Source: Nodosilinea sp. FACHB-131 (GTDB lineage: Bacteria > Cyanobacteriota > Cyanobacteriia > Phormidesmidales > Phormidesmidaceae). From it: DNA of 64,000 nt. The notes under the pieces are model-generated. The model was given only the letters and a program-made list of their open reading frames with translations, ran no database searches and was not told the origin of the DNA. Positions 38,319 through 47,940 of the stretch are shown here, one piece after another (the stretch's first letter is position 1; each line of letters begins with the position of its first letter). The stretch is taken from positions 62,001-126,000 of the forward strand of contig NZ_JACJOF010000007.1 in NCBI RefSeq assembly GCF_014695395.1, in the 5' to 3' direction. The translations under genes were made by a program, and so were the position numbers.

Positions 38319-40472
38319 TTAGCCCGCAGTGGGTTTGGGGCTGGTCAGTACGACTAGCGAAAAGTCGGCTACGGCGATCGCCTGTCCAGGTTTGTAGACC
38401 TGCTTGTCATTCACGAAGCCAGCAGGCTTTTCAGTGTCAATCACCATCGACCAGGGCTGGTGCCTAAGCAGGGGTGGAATACAAAAATCTTGAGAATCGG
38501 CTTGGGCATTAAAAAATAGCAAAAAGCTGTCATCCTCTAGCCGTTGACCCTGGGTCTCAAAGCCCATCAGCTCTTCGCCGTTGAGGAATACCGTAATCGC
38601 CTTGGCCGAGCCGCCATACCACTGGTCGGCTGTAATTTCGCTGCCGTCAGGGTTGTACCAACCGATGTCGTGAACCCCAGAACCATGAATGGCGCGTCCC
38701 TGAAACCAGTGGCGACGGGCAAAGGAAGGGTGGGTTTGTCGGAGCTGAATCAGCTTACTTGTAAACGACAGCAGGTCATGTCCTAAGGGGCTCAAGTTCC
38801 AATCGAACCATGACAACTCGCTATCTTGGCAGTAGGTATTGTTATTGCCCTGCTGAGTACGGCCGAGCTCATCACCACCGAGCAGCATGGGAACCCCCTG
38901 GGAGAGTAACAGCGTAGCCAACAGGTTGCGCTGCTGCTTATGCCGCAGAGCCAGAATGGTTGGGTCATCAGTTTTGCCCTCTGCTCCGCAGTTCCAAGAG
39001 CGGTTATAGCTCTCGCCGTCGCGATTGTTTTCGTGGTTAGCGAGATTATGCTTCTCGTTGTAGCTCACCAAATCCTGCAGGGTAAAGCCATCGTGGCAGG
39101 TGATGAAGTTGATACTGGCATGGGGACGTTTGCCGTTGGCTTTATACAGGTCAGAACTACCGGTAATCCGAAAGGCAAACTCGCCCAAGCGGCAGTCATG
39201 GTCACGCCAGAAGTCGCGCATCGAATCGCGGTACTTGCCGTTCCACTCTGACCACAGCAGCGGAAAGTTGCCCACCTGATAGCCCCCCTCCCCCAAATCC
39301 CAAGGTTCGGCGATCAGCTTAATAGTGGACAGCACCGGATCTTGGTGGATGATGTCAAAGAAAGCTGCCAGACTGTCTACTTCGTACAGTTCCCGAGCCA
39401 GCGCTGAGGCTAGATCAAAACGAAAGCCATCGACGTGCATCTCTAGCACCCAATAGCGCAAGCTATCCATAATCAGCTTGAGCACTTGCGGATGGCGTAC
39501 GTTGAGGGAGTTGCCGCAGCCGGTGAAGTCCATGTAGTAGCGGGGAGCATCTTCGACGAGGCGATAGTAGGCCGCATTGTCGATGCCTCGTAGGCTGATG
39601 GTTGGCCCTAGGTGGCTGCCTTCTCCGGTGTGGTTGTAGACCACATCTAAAATGACTTCAATGCCGGCCCGATGCAGCGCTTTAACCATCTGCTTAAACT
39701 CGTTGACCTGGCCACCCGTCTGCCCAGCGCTGCTATAGCCGCCGTAGGGAGCCAAATAACTGAGTGAGTCGTAGCCCCAGTAGTTGCGCAGCCCTGTGTT
39801 AGCTAGATGCCCTGGATAAGCATGGAAGTGGTGAACAGGCAGCAGTTCTACAGCAGTAATGCCCAAACTGCTGAGGTGGTCAATTATGGCTGGATGAGCC
39901 AGCCCGGCGTAGGTGCCCCGTAGCGGTTCTGGGACGTCTGGATGGCGCTGGGTCAGCCCTTTAACATGAGTCTCGTAGATAATAGTGCGATGCCAGGGAA
40001 TATCAAGGGGGCGATCGCCCTCCCAGTCGAAGCTGGGATCAATCACCACAGCCTTGGGCATAAACGGGGCGCTATCGACCTCAGAAAACGACAGATCGAG
40101 GTTTTCGAGATCGTTTGTCGCCTCTAGGTCATAGCAAAAAATAGCAGGGTCAAACTGCACATCGCCGTCTACTGCCTTAGCGTAGGGGTCAATGAGCAGC
40201 TTATAGGGGTTGAACCGCTGCCCAGCCTTAGGATAGTGGAGCCCCTGTACCCGGAAGCCATAGCGCTGCCCAGGCCCCACCCCGGCCAAATAGCCGTGCC
40301 ATACGTAATTATCGACCTCAGTGAGAGGAATTCGAGTTTCCTGATCAGCCGCATCGAACAGACAGAGGTCGACCCCTGTAGCATTTTCTGAAAACAGGGC
40401 GAAGTTGGTGCCCGTGCCATCCCAAGTGGCACCCAGGGGATGGGGACGACCTGGCCAAACTTGCATTCCCAT
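38319..40472 (-). CDS. glgX: Glycogen debranching enzyme GlgX (isoamylase type)
   Basis: 717 residues from ATG 40472 ([14 protein letters not shown]); a TTG at 40508 is a less likely start. The N-terminal CBM48 domain ([20 protein letters not shown]) is followed by a GH13 barrel with [28 protein letters not shown] (nucleophile Asp), LIAEPWD (acid Glu) and [10 protein letters not shown]. It cuts alpha-1,6 branches during glycogen breakdown. The small ATL gene follows at 4 bp, an unusual operon partner. Confidence 0.96.
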   Translation of the reverse strand: MGMQVWPGRPHPLGATWDGTGTNFALFSENATGVDLCLFDAADQETRIPLTEVDNYVWHGYLAGVGPGQRYGFRVQGLHYPKAGQRFNPYKLLIDPYAKAVDGDVQFDPAIFCYDLEATNDLENLDLSFSEVDSAPFMPKAVVIDPSFDWEGDRPLDIPWHRTIIYETHVKGLTQRHPDVPEPLRGTYAGLAHPAIIDHLSSLGITAVELLPVHHFHAYPGHLANTGLRNYWGYDSLSYLAPYGGYSSAGQTGGQVNEFKQMVKALHRAGIEVILDVVYNHTGEGSHLGPTISLRGIDNAAYYRLVEDAPRYYMDFTGCGNSLNVRHPQVLKLIMDSLRYWVLEMHVDGFRFDLASALARELYEVDSLAAFFDIIHQDPVLSTIKLIAEPWDLGEGGYQVGNFPLLWSEWNGKYRDSMRDFWRDHDCRLGEFAFRITGSSDLYKANGKRPHASINFITCHDGFTLQDLVSYNEKHNLANHENNRDGESYNRSWNCGAEGKTDDPTILALRHKQQRNLLATLLLSQGVPMLLGGDELGRTQQGNNNTYCQDSELSWFDWNLSPLGHDLLSFTSKLIQLRQTHPSFARRHWFQGRAIHGSGVHDIGWYNPDGSEITADQWYGGSAKAITVFLNGEELMGFETQGQRLEDDSFLLFFNAQADSQDFCIPPLLRHQPWSMVIDTEKPAGFVNDKQVYKPGQAIAVADFSLVVLTSPKPTAG

Positions 40473-40763
40473 GGTGAGTGCTGTGTTGCTTAAAGATCCT
40501 AAGTTCAACGACGCTGAGGCTGACGACCCATTGGGGAGCCCCCATCGAAAAGGCTTCGCCGTGCCAATGCATCGTGCCTATCCCAGGGTAACAGGCTACG
40601 GGAATGGGCGTGGCAATGGCAAGAGGGGTTTGGCATTCCTGAGGCTTATCAAACTTTTATAGTCTTACGGTAATGTTGCCAGGAGAGATTGGGTTGTCGA
40701 TCGCAATCCGTGTCGAACAATACTGATCGGCTTTGTAAACTTCATGGGTAGGAGTGGTAAGCA

Positions 40764-41531
40764 ATGCCTCTCACAAAGCGTTGTGTAGCTGAATTTTTTG
40801 GGACGTTGTGGTTGGTACTGGGCGGCTGTGGTAGCGCCGTGCTGGCCGGTAAGTTTTTAGATAGCAGCGGTGCCTTTAACCTAGGCATTGGCTTTTTGGG
40901 TGTTTCGCTGGCGTTTGGTTTGACGGTGCTAACCATGGCCTACGCCATTGGCCATATCTCAGGTTGTCATCTCAATCCGGCGGTATCCTTCGGGCTGTGG
41001 GCTGGGGGACGGTTTCCCAGTAGCGAACTGCTGCCCTACATCGTGGCTCAGGTGTTGGGGGGCATTGTCGGGGCTGGCATCATCTACATTATTGCCACCG
41101 GACAACCAGGGTTTGCCATTGACCCCTCCGTGGGCAATCCTTTGGCTACTAACGGATTTGGGGCTCACTCACCCGGTGGGTTTAGCCTACTGGCTTGCTT
41201 TGTGTGCGAAGTGGTGATGACCTTCTTTTTCTTAGTGGTTATCTTGGGGGCTACTGACTTTCGCGCTCCAGTAGGTTTAGCCCCAGTGGCGATTGGCCTG
41301 GCGCTGACGCTAATTCACCTCATTAGCATTCCAGTAACCAATACGTCTGTGAACCCGGCTCGCAGCACAGGTCCAGCTCTATTTGTCGGTGGCCCGCTGT
41401 TTGCCCAGCTGTGGCTATTCTGGGTGGCGCCTATTTTAGGGGCGCTGCTGGCAGGGTGGTTCTATGCCACGTTCTTTTCCGTTGATAGAGAACCAGCGGT
41501 TCAAGTTGAAAGTGCCAAGCCAGCCGTCTAG
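40764..41531 (+). CDS. aqpZ: Aquaporin Z
   Basis: 255 residues, six helices and two half-helices with both NPA boxes ([11 protein letters not shown] and [11 protein letters not shown]). The pore arginine follows the second box. It starts [24 protein letters not shown], which includes the Cys lining the AqpZ mouth. It conducts water across the plasma membrane and supports osmotic response. ATG at 40764; a strong terminator follows. Confidence 0.97.
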   Translation: MPLTKRCVAEFFGTLWLVLGGCGSAVLAGKFLDSSGAFNLGIGFLGVSLAFGLTVLTMAYAIGHISGCHLNPAVSFGLWAGGRFPSSELLPYIVAQVLGGIVGAGIIYIIATGQPGFAIDPSVGNPLATNGFGAHSPGGFSLLACFVCEVVMTFFFLVVILGATDFRAPVGLAPVAIGLALTLIHLISIPVTNTSVNPARSTGPALFVGGPLFAQLWLFWVAPILGALLAGWFYATFFSVDREPAVQVESAKPAV

Positions 41532-41613
41532 CGCAAAACCTCAGACCCCAAGTTGCTAGCTCGCTCTGGTGGTTTAGGGTCTAGACTCCATCATTGAAAT
41601 TGTGGACACAGAT

Positions 41614-41640
41614 TGGGGGGAGGCATTCCCCCAGTTTTTT
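41614..41640 (+). terminator. aqpZ terminator
   Basis: 8-bp stem (41614-41621 with 41626-41633, one G-U), loop GGCA, followed by TTTTTT (41635-41640). It is 83 bp after aqpZ and just before the opposing zinc-ribbon gene. Confidence 0.85.
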
Positions 41641-41652
41641 GTGGTCCAAAGG

Positions 41653-42174
41653 TTAAGGCAGCTGACGGCCACAGCTGCCGCAGAAACGATCGCCCTGGGC
41701 GATCGCAGCCCCGCACTGGGTACAAAATTTTGGGGTGTTAACCGCCGGCGTGCCCAAGCCGAGGGTCATCTTACCCATACGCAGGGTCATGGGGTTGCTC
41801 GACATCTGCATGTCGCCCATTTGCATAGGAGCCATAGGTGGCATGGGCGGCATTGGGGCGATCGGAGAAGGCGCAAGTTCGGTCGCCTGCATGGGAGTGG
41901 CCTGATCGGCAACCCAGGCTGTGGTAGGTGCGGCTTCAATCTGCATCCCCTGAATCTGCCAAAAAAACGTTCCCTGGGCCGCAACGCAGCGCAGGAGCAC
42001 CCCGTTGCTTACCCTGGCTATTTGAGGTGTCTCCGTCCAGGGGCCCGTATGCACCTGGGTGCTTGACTGCTGCTGTTGGCCGACACCAGCGCTGACTAGG
42101 GTAATGAGAGTGATGGAACCGGGGTTATCAAGATATATCTTTTGGCCAGGGCTAAAATCGCAGTGGTAAGGCAT
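41653..42174 (-). CDS. C-terminal zinc-ribbon protein with Met/Pro-rich linker
   Basis: 173 residues. The N-terminal beta-rich part (1-100, MPYHCDFSPGQKIYLDNPGS) has no family I recognise. A Met/Pro-rich linker (about 108-133, with repeated MPP and MQM) joins it to a double-CxxC zinc ribbon at the end (FCTQCGAAIAQGDRFCGSCG). Such ribbons are usual in small cyanobacterial proteins that bind partners or nucleic acid. The methionine-rich stretch could bind copper, but that is speculation. Confidence 0.78.
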   Translation of the reverse strand: MPYHCDFSPGQKIYLDNPGSITLITLVSAGVGQQQQSSTQVHTGPWTETPQIARVSNGVLLRCVAAQGTFFWQIQGMQIEAAPTTAWVADQATPMQATELAPSPIAPMPPMPPMAPMQMGDMQMSSNPMTLRMGKMTLGLGTPAVNTPKFCTQCGAAIAQGDRFCGSCGRQLP

Positions 42175-42495
42175 AGTTAACGGTGCTAATTCTGCTAATA
42201 ACCTAAAGCTGTTTGAATTCGTTAAACCTAGGCTATAAGTATGCTAGGGCAAGCCCCTGACCTCTAGCCGTTTTTTCAAACCTTTTGGTTTATTGACTCG
42301 GTTTAGAGCTGGTTCAAGGCTCCCCTTGGGGCGCTTTGGGAAAACCAAGGACAGGTCAAACTAAGCGTTTTTAGACCCGCCGGCTAAAATCGGATAGTCA
42401 AATGAGTCCTTTGTCTAAGGTTGTAACTGCTAATTATTTAAGGAAGACATGCCCAAGCCTGGCCAGGCGGGCTTGGGTATGGCGCGATCGCTGCC
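42175..42495. other. 321-bp region with hairpin before the NUDIX gene
   Basis: Divergent spacer between the zinc-ribbon (-) and NUDIX (+) genes. An 8-bp perfect hairpin CCCAAGCC/GGCTTGGG (42452-42459 with 42470-42477) ends 18 bases before the NUDIX ATG and could mask it. AAGGAAG (42440-42446) lies just before an out-of-frame ATG at 42449 that would begin a small frame overlapping the NUDIX start. Confidence 0.5.
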
Positions 42496-42969
42496 ATGGC
42501 TAAAAAAAGCGCAGGGCTACTCATGTATCGAACCCAGGATCGCCACCTAGAGGTGCTGTTGGTGCACTCAGGTGGGCCTTACTGGGCCAATCGCCGCTGG
42601 CAAGCCTGGACAATTCCCAAAGGCGAAATCGACCCTGGAGAAGACACCTTTGAAGCCGCCAAGCGCGAATTTTTAGAAGAAACTGGGCAAGTTCCGACTG
42701 GCAGCTTTCGCCCCCTACAGCCGGTACGCCAGGCGGGGGGCAAGCTAGTCTTTGCCTGGGCCTTCGAGGGCAACTTTAACCCTGCAAATCTACACAGCAA
42801 TACCTTCGTTCTAGAATGGCCACCCAACTCTGGCGTGCTACGGGAGTTTCCTGAGGTAGACCAAGCCGCTTGGTTTGAGCTAGAAGAGGCCAAGAGACGC
42901 ATCATCAAAGCCCAAGGCCAGTTTTTAGACGAACTAGTGCGAGTGCTGGGACAGGTGCCTTTAGCGTGA
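42496..42969 (+). CDS. NUDIX hydrolase
   Basis: 157 residues with a complete Nudix box: GEIDPGEDTFEAAKREFLEE followed by TG, the REFLEE glutamates binding magnesium. It is preceded by the typical SAGLLMYR strand. It cleaves a nucleoside diphosphate linked to another group; the substrate cannot be told. MutT- or Ap4A-type activities are possible. ATG at 42496, preceded by a hairpin that might affect translation. Confidence 0.93.
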   Translation: MAKKSAGLLMYRTQDRHLEVLLVHSGGPYWANRRWQAWTIPKGEIDPGEDTFEAAKREFLEETGQVPTGSFRPLQPVRQAGGKLVFAWAFEGNFNPANLHSNTFVLEWPPNSGVLREFPEVDQAAWFELEEAKRRIIKAQGQFLDELVRVLGQVPLA

Positions 42970-42993
42970 GTGCTTTTGGGTGCTTGGCAGACT

Positions 42994-43380
42994 TCAAAGG
43001 GTAGGCTGTTGCAAAAACTGCCGCAGTCGCGCCATCACCAAGCTTTGACCCAGGTTTAAAGGCAGGGCCGACACTCCCTCCAGGCGCGACTGCACCCACT
43101 GATCACCCCAGTACCATTCATGGAAGCCATCAATTCCGCCAGATAGCACCATGTAAAGGCTGTGGTCATTTACATGTTTGACATCGTGGTGAATTTCAAC
43201 CGGGCCAAGGTAACTGTTAAAGCTCAGACCACTATGGATTTTGCCAGGCAACCCCTGGCTAAACTGTTGGGGCCAAAGCCACCGCCGAAATTGGCTGGGC
43301 TGCACCAAGCTGGCCTGAATATGCTCGTGGTTGGCATTGACTTCGATGCGGAGGTGGCTGTGCTGAAATGTGCCTAGCAT
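42994..43380 (-). CDS. Conserved cyanobacterial protein, SRPBCC-like
   Basis: 128 residues from ATG 43380 (MLGTFQHSHLRIEVNANHEH); the longer frame to 43485 adds a non-conserved start. The body has SQFRRWLWPQQFSQGLP, a HHDVKHVNDHSLYMVLSGGI strand pattern and GFHEWYWGDQWVQSRLEGVS. The mix of long strands and a final helix (SLVMARLRQFLQQ) suggests the SRPBCC ligand-binding fold, as an inference only. Similar proteins are widespread in cyanobacteria with no known function. Confidence 0.75.
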   Translation of the reverse strand: MLGTFQHSHLRIEVNANHEHIQASLVQPSQFRRWLWPQQFSQGLPGKIHSGLSFNSYLGPVEIHHDVKHVNDHSLYMVLSGGIDGFHEWYWGDQWVQSRLEGVSALPLNLGQSLVMARLRQFLQQPTL

Positions 43381-43555
43381 AGGGTAGAGTCCGCAAACAA
43401 CACCTCTCAGTATGCCAAAAGAAACCCGATGGCATGCAGGCACAGAGGCGGCAAGCAAGCTCTCTCCTGAAGGTAGGCAAATCACTCCAAACCCCTACTC
43501 ACCAAACCTCTTACAATAATTAATAAGCAATATTAAGTGAAGACTAGGGCAGCGC

Positions 43556-44467
43556 ATGGTAGATCAACTGATTCGGGCTACCGCCGCCGATGGCGGTATA
43601 CGGGTGGTAGGCGTCATCACCACTAAGCTTACTGAGGTGGCCCGGCAGCGCCACAACCTCTCCTACGTAGCTACCGCTGCCCTGGGTCGTACCCTTTCGG
43701 CGGGTCTGCTGTTGGCCTCCAGCATGAAACAACCCCAGGGCCGGGTGAATATTCGCGTGCGGGGAGACGGCCCCCTTGGTGGCATTTTGGTAGATGCCGG
43801 TATGGATGGTACTGCCCGTGGCTATGTGGATAACCCGGCTGTGGAGCTGCCTCCCAATGCCCAGGGCAAGCTTGATGTTGGCGGAGCCGTAGGTCGCAAT
43901 GGCTATGTCTATGTCGTGCGCGACATGGGCTATGGCTACCCCTACTCCAGCACTGTTGGGCTAGTCTCAGGGGAAATTGGCGATGATCTCACTCACTACC
44001 TAGTGAACTCTGAGCAAACCCCCTCGGCCCTGATCCTGGGTGTATTTGTAGGGGCTAATGGGGTTGAGGCGGCCGGGGGCCTGCTGCTGCAAATTTTGCC
44101 CCGAGCTGCCGAAGATACCGAAATGGTGACTTTGATTGAAAGTCGTTTGGCAGGCTTGACCGGCTTTACCCCCCTGCTGCGGGCCAACAAGACGTTGCCG
44201 CAGATCTTTGATGAGCTGGTGGGCGATCTGGGCCTGGAAATTTTGCCCGAAACTCAAATGGTGCAGTTTTCTTGCCCCTGCTCGTTCGATCGCATGCTGA
44301 GAGCGCTCAAAATGCTGGGCGAAGATGAGCTGCAAGACATGATTGAGACCGATGATGGGGCCGAAGCTATCTGTCATTTTTGCAATGAGGTCTACCACAC
44401 CAACAGCGATCAGCTAGCGCAGCTCATCGAAGATCTGCGTGAGGAGCGCCAGGAGGCGAGTCGTTGA
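43556..44467 (+). CDS. hslO: Redox-regulated chaperone Hsp33
   Basis: 303 residues. The N-terminal domain begins MVDQLIRATAADGGIRVVGV. The C-terminal zinc site has the CxC (FSCPCSFDRM) and CxxC (ICHFCNEVYH) pairs that release zinc and form disulfides under oxidative stress, switching on chaperone activity. It is full length and cytosolic. ATG at 43556. It converges on the sugar-kinase gene 107 bp away. Confidence 0.96.
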   Translation: MVDQLIRATAADGGIRVVGVITTKLTEVARQRHNLSYVATAALGRTLSAGLLLASSMKQPQGRVNIRVRGDGPLGGILVDAGMDGTARGYVDNPAVELPPNAQGKLDVGGAVGRNGYVYVVRDMGYGYPYSSTVGLVSGEIGDDLTHYLVNSEQTPSALILGVFVGANGVEAAGGLLLQILPRAAEDTEMVTLIESRLAGLTGFTPLLRANKTLPQIFDELVGDLGLEILPETQMVQFSCPCSFDRMLRALKMLGEDELQDMIETDDGAEAICHFCNEVYHTNSDQLAQLIEDLREERQEASR

Positions 44468-44573
44468 GGTTTGGGGAAGATGATGAGATGAGGAAGCTAG
44501 GGAATGGATTCTGTTATTGAATCAATCCCTACAGGGCTTAGCTGCTCCTTACCGCAGCATCTTCTCGTCTTTC

Positions 44574-45893
44574 CTATTGACCCATCAATCGCCGATAGGC
44601 CAGGGCCAGCGCCCCCTCATCTCCCACATTGCCGGGGAAAAGCACTACTGGCAGATCGGGAAACTGGGGGTGGTCGGCGGGGGTGCGCACAGCAGAGACG
44701 CCGGGTAAAATTTGGCCGAGCAGACGGGCAGTACGCAGCGCTAACCCAGTGCTGAGGGTGTCGTTGGAGGTGATGCCGCCTTTGCTGATGAGAAATCCAA
44801 TCTCGTCGGGCAATCCTTTGACCACGTCCATTAGCAAGGAAGAAACTTCGACACCAAAGTCGAGACGGGCTTGAACGGTATTGAAGGTGAGTTCCTGGCG
44901 GCTGGTGTAAACCACTGGCACCTGACCGCCGTCGTGGGCCTGGTTTACCTGGTCAAGAATATCGGCTAGCGCCGCTTTGTGATGGCCGGGTTTGCCGTCT
45001 CGGAGCTGTGCTACGTCTACTTCAATGCCAGTCACCCCAGGTTCCTGTAGTAGCTGCTCAAGCTGCTGGGTGGTTTTTTGCACGTGGGAACCGACGATGA
45101 TGGCTCCAGGGCGACCACCGCGCACGTAAGTGCGCATGTGATTGGCGTCGATGGGCTGGGGAGGAAGGGCGGCCAGGGCTGTGAGAATGCTGGCAGCACT
45201 GCGAAAGAGAAATTTTTTGCTTTGGGCGGCGGCAGCGAGCAAATCCTGGGCAAACTGGTCCAGGTCAGTCTGGGTTTCACCATCCACAGCGCAGCAGACG
45301 TTGTGCTCTAGCCCCATTAGCCGCTCTAGCGAACCCGTCCGAATATCCTCAAGGGTAAAGCGTTCTACGGATGCAGCTGGGATGCGGCCTGAGGTTTTTT
45401 CGGCAACGTAGTCAGGCAGATAGCTGGTGCTGTAGCCAAACACTGAATCTTGAGCAAACTCGGTTTCGTGGACGGGGGTGGGGACGCCATCCACCATGAG
45501 GTAATGAACGCTGTCGCGGGTAATGCGTCCCCCCTCAAAAAAGGCGGGCACCAAGAAGTGGGCATCGAAGGGGCCTAGTTCTTGGGCGATCGCATCGGTC
45601 TCCACCGGATAGTGTCCCCGCAGGGTCGAGTCGGAGCGACTGACAACGAGAAAATCCTCGATGCCTTCAAGGGCGATCGCCTGCTTGAGATGCTGGCAAA
45701 CCTCTCGGGTCACCTGCTCAGCGGCGACGGCGGTGAGCGCGCGGGTGTTGGTCAGCACAAAGAAAATCGGCGAGGCATCGCGCAGCCCCTGACGTAGGGT
45801 GTCTACGTCCCACTGCATGAGCAGCAGGCAGCTGTGCACCGTTTGAGAACCGGTAGGGTCGTCGTCTAAAACAATGATCTTGGGCTGAGCCAT
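44574..45893 (-). CDS. Four-carbon acid sugar kinase family protein (DUF1537)
   Basis: 439 residues from ATG 45893 (MAQPKIIVLDDDPTGSQTVH); the upstream frame to 45920 adds nine residues. The DDDPTGSQ motif is typical of the DUF1537/OtnK kinase family. The C-terminal nucleotide-binding half has GITSNDTLSTGLALR-like and PVVLFPGNVGDEGAL sequence. Known members phosphorylate four-carbon acid sugars such as threonate or erythronate, usually beside an aldolase and dehydrogenase. Here no such partner is near, so the substrate is open. Confidence 0.9.
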   Translation of the reverse strand: MAQPKIIVLDDDPTGSQTVHSCLLLMQWDVDTLRQGLRDASPIFFVLTNTRALTAVAAEQVTREVCQHLKQAIALEGIEDFLVVSRSDSTLRGHYPVETDAIAQELGPFDAHFLVPAFFEGGRITRDSVHYLMVDGVPTPVHETEFAQDSVFGYSTSYLPDYVAEKTSGRIPAASVERFTLEDIRTGSLERLMGLEHNVCCAVDGETQTDLDQFAQDLLAAAAQSKKFLFRSAASILTALAALPPQPIDANHMRTYVRGGRPGAIIVGSHVQKTTQQLEQLLQEPGVTGIEVDVAQLRDGKPGHHKAALADILDQVNQAHDGGQVPVVYTSRQELTFNTVQARLDFGVEVSSLLMDVVKGLPDEIGFLISKGGITSNDTLSTGLALRTARLLGQILPGVSAVRTPADHPQFPDLPVVLFPGNVGDEGALALAYRRLMGQ

Positions 45894-45964
45894 CGGTGCC
45901 GGCCTCGACGGGATGAACAAAAATCACTATCGCCCATTGAGGACGCGTTGGCCAAGGTAGCTCC

Positions 45965-46006
45965 AAAAAAATAGGGTTCCTAGCCATGGCTAGGAACCCT
46001 ATTTTT
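45965..46006 (-). terminator. Initiator tRNA terminator (long perfect hairpin)
   Basis: 19-bp perfect inverted repeat (45967-45985 with 45988-46006) around CCATGG, followed on the minus strand by a seven-T run. It begins five bases from the tRNA 3' end, so the transcript stops almost directly after CCA. It is symmetrical and could also stop + transcription. Confidence 0.9.
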
Positions 46007-46010
46007 GTTT

Positions 46011-46087
<77 letters not shown>

Positions 46088-46098
46088 TCGGCTTATTC

Positions 46099-46128
46099 AA
46101 TATAGCGCTAAATGTTCTTAGATAACAA
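46099..46128 (-). promoter_or_regulatory. Probable promoter of initiator tRNA
   Basis: On the minus strand a -35-like TTGTTA (46128-46123) is 18 bases from a -10 TATATT (46104-46099), and 11 bases later the tRNA begins at 46087. The spacing fits a sigma-70-type promoter with a very short leader. Confidence 0.55.
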
Positions 46129-46306
46129 TCTAATTTTCTTTTTTAATCAAATTTCTTCAGCAATTGCCTGCATGTCGAATCTTCGAGGCGGCTGAAGCGG
46201 GCGAATAGCGGTACAGCGTTGTCCCCCAAGCGGAATCGTTTGTCTCCACAGGTCAGCGGCTCTAACAGGCATCGTCCTGGGGGCGCAGGAGAATCACTGC
46301 GGATAG

Positions 46307-47269
46307 TTAGTACATCATGGGCAGATCGCCGACGACGTCGAGCCGGGTAAAATCGCCAATTTTCATATAGGTTTCGGCTAGGGTGTCGGCCACTGTGGGA
46401 GTGATCCAGCCGAGTTGCCTCAGGGTAAAGATCGCGGTGGCGTACTTGGCTCGCTTGGCCCCGTCGATTACCTTGATCGACAGGCCTAGACCTTCACCCA
46501 CCCGCCCAATGCACTGAATGCCTTCGGCCCCCGATTTGCTGACCAGAGCCCCATGGGTAAGATTCATCAGCGTGGTGTCGAAGCTGCCGGGGCCGCCCAC
46601 CATGTCGGGGTGGCTAATCATGGCCCGGACAATACGCTCCATGTCGAGGTTTTTGCCCGAGGAGAGCATGGCAAACAGGGAAGCCATCTGGCTCAGCTGC
46701 ATGAAGTAGGTGGGAGCACCACAGTCGTCATGGGCGCAGATAAACTCGTCAGAAGGCATGCCCAGCAGCTCTGAAATGCGGGTCAGGATCAGCTTTTGTA
46801 CTGGGTGGCTGCGATCGAGATAGGTTGCTAGGGGCCAGTTGCGCTGCTGACAGACGGCCAGCATACCGGCGTGCTTGCCTGAGCAGTTGTGCTCAAGGGG
46901 GCTTTTCTTGCCTGCTGGAGTAGGACAGCGTAAGGCCGTAGGGTCGAGATCAGCTTGCCAGAGAATGTGAAAGGCCTGACGCGCCTGCTCGATGGTGCCC
47001 TGGTGAGAGCCGCACATAATGGCTAGGTCGCGATCGCCAAGGCTGTAGCGCTCTAGCGCTCCGGCTGCGGTCACCGCCAGGGCCTGAAATGGTTTGAAGG
47101 CAGAGCGAATAAAGGTACCTAGCTCGCCGTTGCCCGCCACCGATAGGGTGCGCCCCCGATCGTCGCATACCGCTACGTGGGCCAGATGGGTAGCCTCTAC
47201 AATGCCCTCCCGCAGCAGCTGAATTTCTAACTCTTTGGTTTGATGGCGATTAACCCGACTGCTGGTCAT
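46307..47269 (-). CDS. L-asparaginase, Rhizobium etli type (AnsA-like)
   Basis: 320 residues from ATG 47269 (MTSSRVNRHQTKELEIQLLRE); longer frames to 47338 add an unlikely leader. The SxxK catalytic pair is in FIRSAFKPFQAL and the zinc-binding cysteine/lysine region is HNCSGKHAGML. The family is Asparaginase_II, unlike the E. coli enzymes. It hydrolyses asparagine to aspartate and ammonia in the cytosol. It is the last gene of the rsfS-ycf36-asparaginase run, an order I recognise from other cyanobacteria. Confidence 0.92.
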   Translation of the reverse strand: MTSSRVNRHQTKELEIQLLREGIVEATHLAHVAVCDDRGRTLSVAGNGELGTFIRSAFKPFQALAVTAAGALERYSLGDRDLAIMCGSHQGTIEQARQAFHILWQADLDPTALRCPTPAGKKSPLEHNCSGKHAGMLAVCQQRNWPLATYLDRSHPVQKLILTRISELLGMPSDEFICAHDDCGAPTYFMQLSQMASLFAMLSSGKNLDMERIVRAMISHPDMVGGPGSFDTTLMNLTHGALVSKSGAEGIQCIGRVGEGLGLSIKVIDGAKRAKYATAIFTLRQLGWITPTVADTLAETYMKIGDFTRLDVVGDLPMMY

Positions 47270-47318
47270 AGGGAACGCTCTGCGGTGGTGTACAACGTTG
47301 ATGTAGCGGCGATGACAA

Positions 47319-47807
47319 CTATACCAGGGGCCAAGCAATCAGTCCCAGGGCGAGCAGCAGGGCCATGACCCCCAGAGTGCGGCGAATGCGCTGAAGTACA
47401 GGCTGCACCTCATAGTCGACGATCAAGCGATCGCGGTTTGAGACCTCCTCCGGTTTGACCCAGAGCTGACCGTCGTACCAGCCCGACTCTTCGTAGGGTA
47501 CGGTAGTTTGCCGCAGGCGTCCGCCCACGTGAGCCCACCCCACGTAGAGCTGAAGGAGGGCCAGCACGGGCAATACCAGAGCCCCCAAGGCTCCACTGAG
47601 GCTAAAGGAAAGGGGATGCTTGGCTGGGGCAAAGCTGGCGGCGGCTATGGGCCCAGCCACAACCCAACCTACCAGCCAAAGAACAGCGACGGGTTTGAGA
47701 TAGCCTGCCAGATCTCGGCTGCCCCAGCCGTAAAACCAGGACTCGCGCACGTCCTGGTATTCGTTGATAGGCTGTTGCTCAGCCGGTACTGGACATCGTT
47801 GAGTCAT
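47319..47807 (-). CDS. ycf36: CGLD27 / Ycf36 family membrane protein (DUF1230)
   Basis: 162 residues from ATG 47807 (MTQRCPVPAEQQPINEY). Conserved N-terminal segment CPVPxEQQPxxEYQ, ESWFYGW, then two membrane helices (about 38-60 and 68-90) and a third at the end (RRTLGVMALLLALGLIAW). LRQTTVPYEESGWYDGQ and WVKP lie between. It belongs to the conserved green-lineage CGLD27 proteins, present in cyanobacteria and plastids, with a proposed role in iron or photosynthesis acclimation. It lies between rsfS and asparaginase, codirectional. Confidence 0.93.
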   Translation of the reverse strand: MTQRCPVPAEQQPINEYQDVRESWFYGWGSRDLAGYLKPVAVLWLVGWVVAGPIAAASFAPAKHPLSFSLSGALGALVLPVLALLQLYVGWAHVGGRLRQTTVPYEESGWYDGQLWVKPEEVSNRDRLIVDYEVQPVLQRIRRTLGVMALLLALGLIAWPLV

Positions 47808-47940
47808 GGCCACCGACAATACGCAAATCTAGCTATAGCCTAAACGAATTGCCTACCAATAGGAATCGCTGAGCGGGAATTTGTGTTTCAACCGACAATG
47901 GCCGCGAGGGTGAAGCGGTAAATTCCAGTTCAACTCGATT

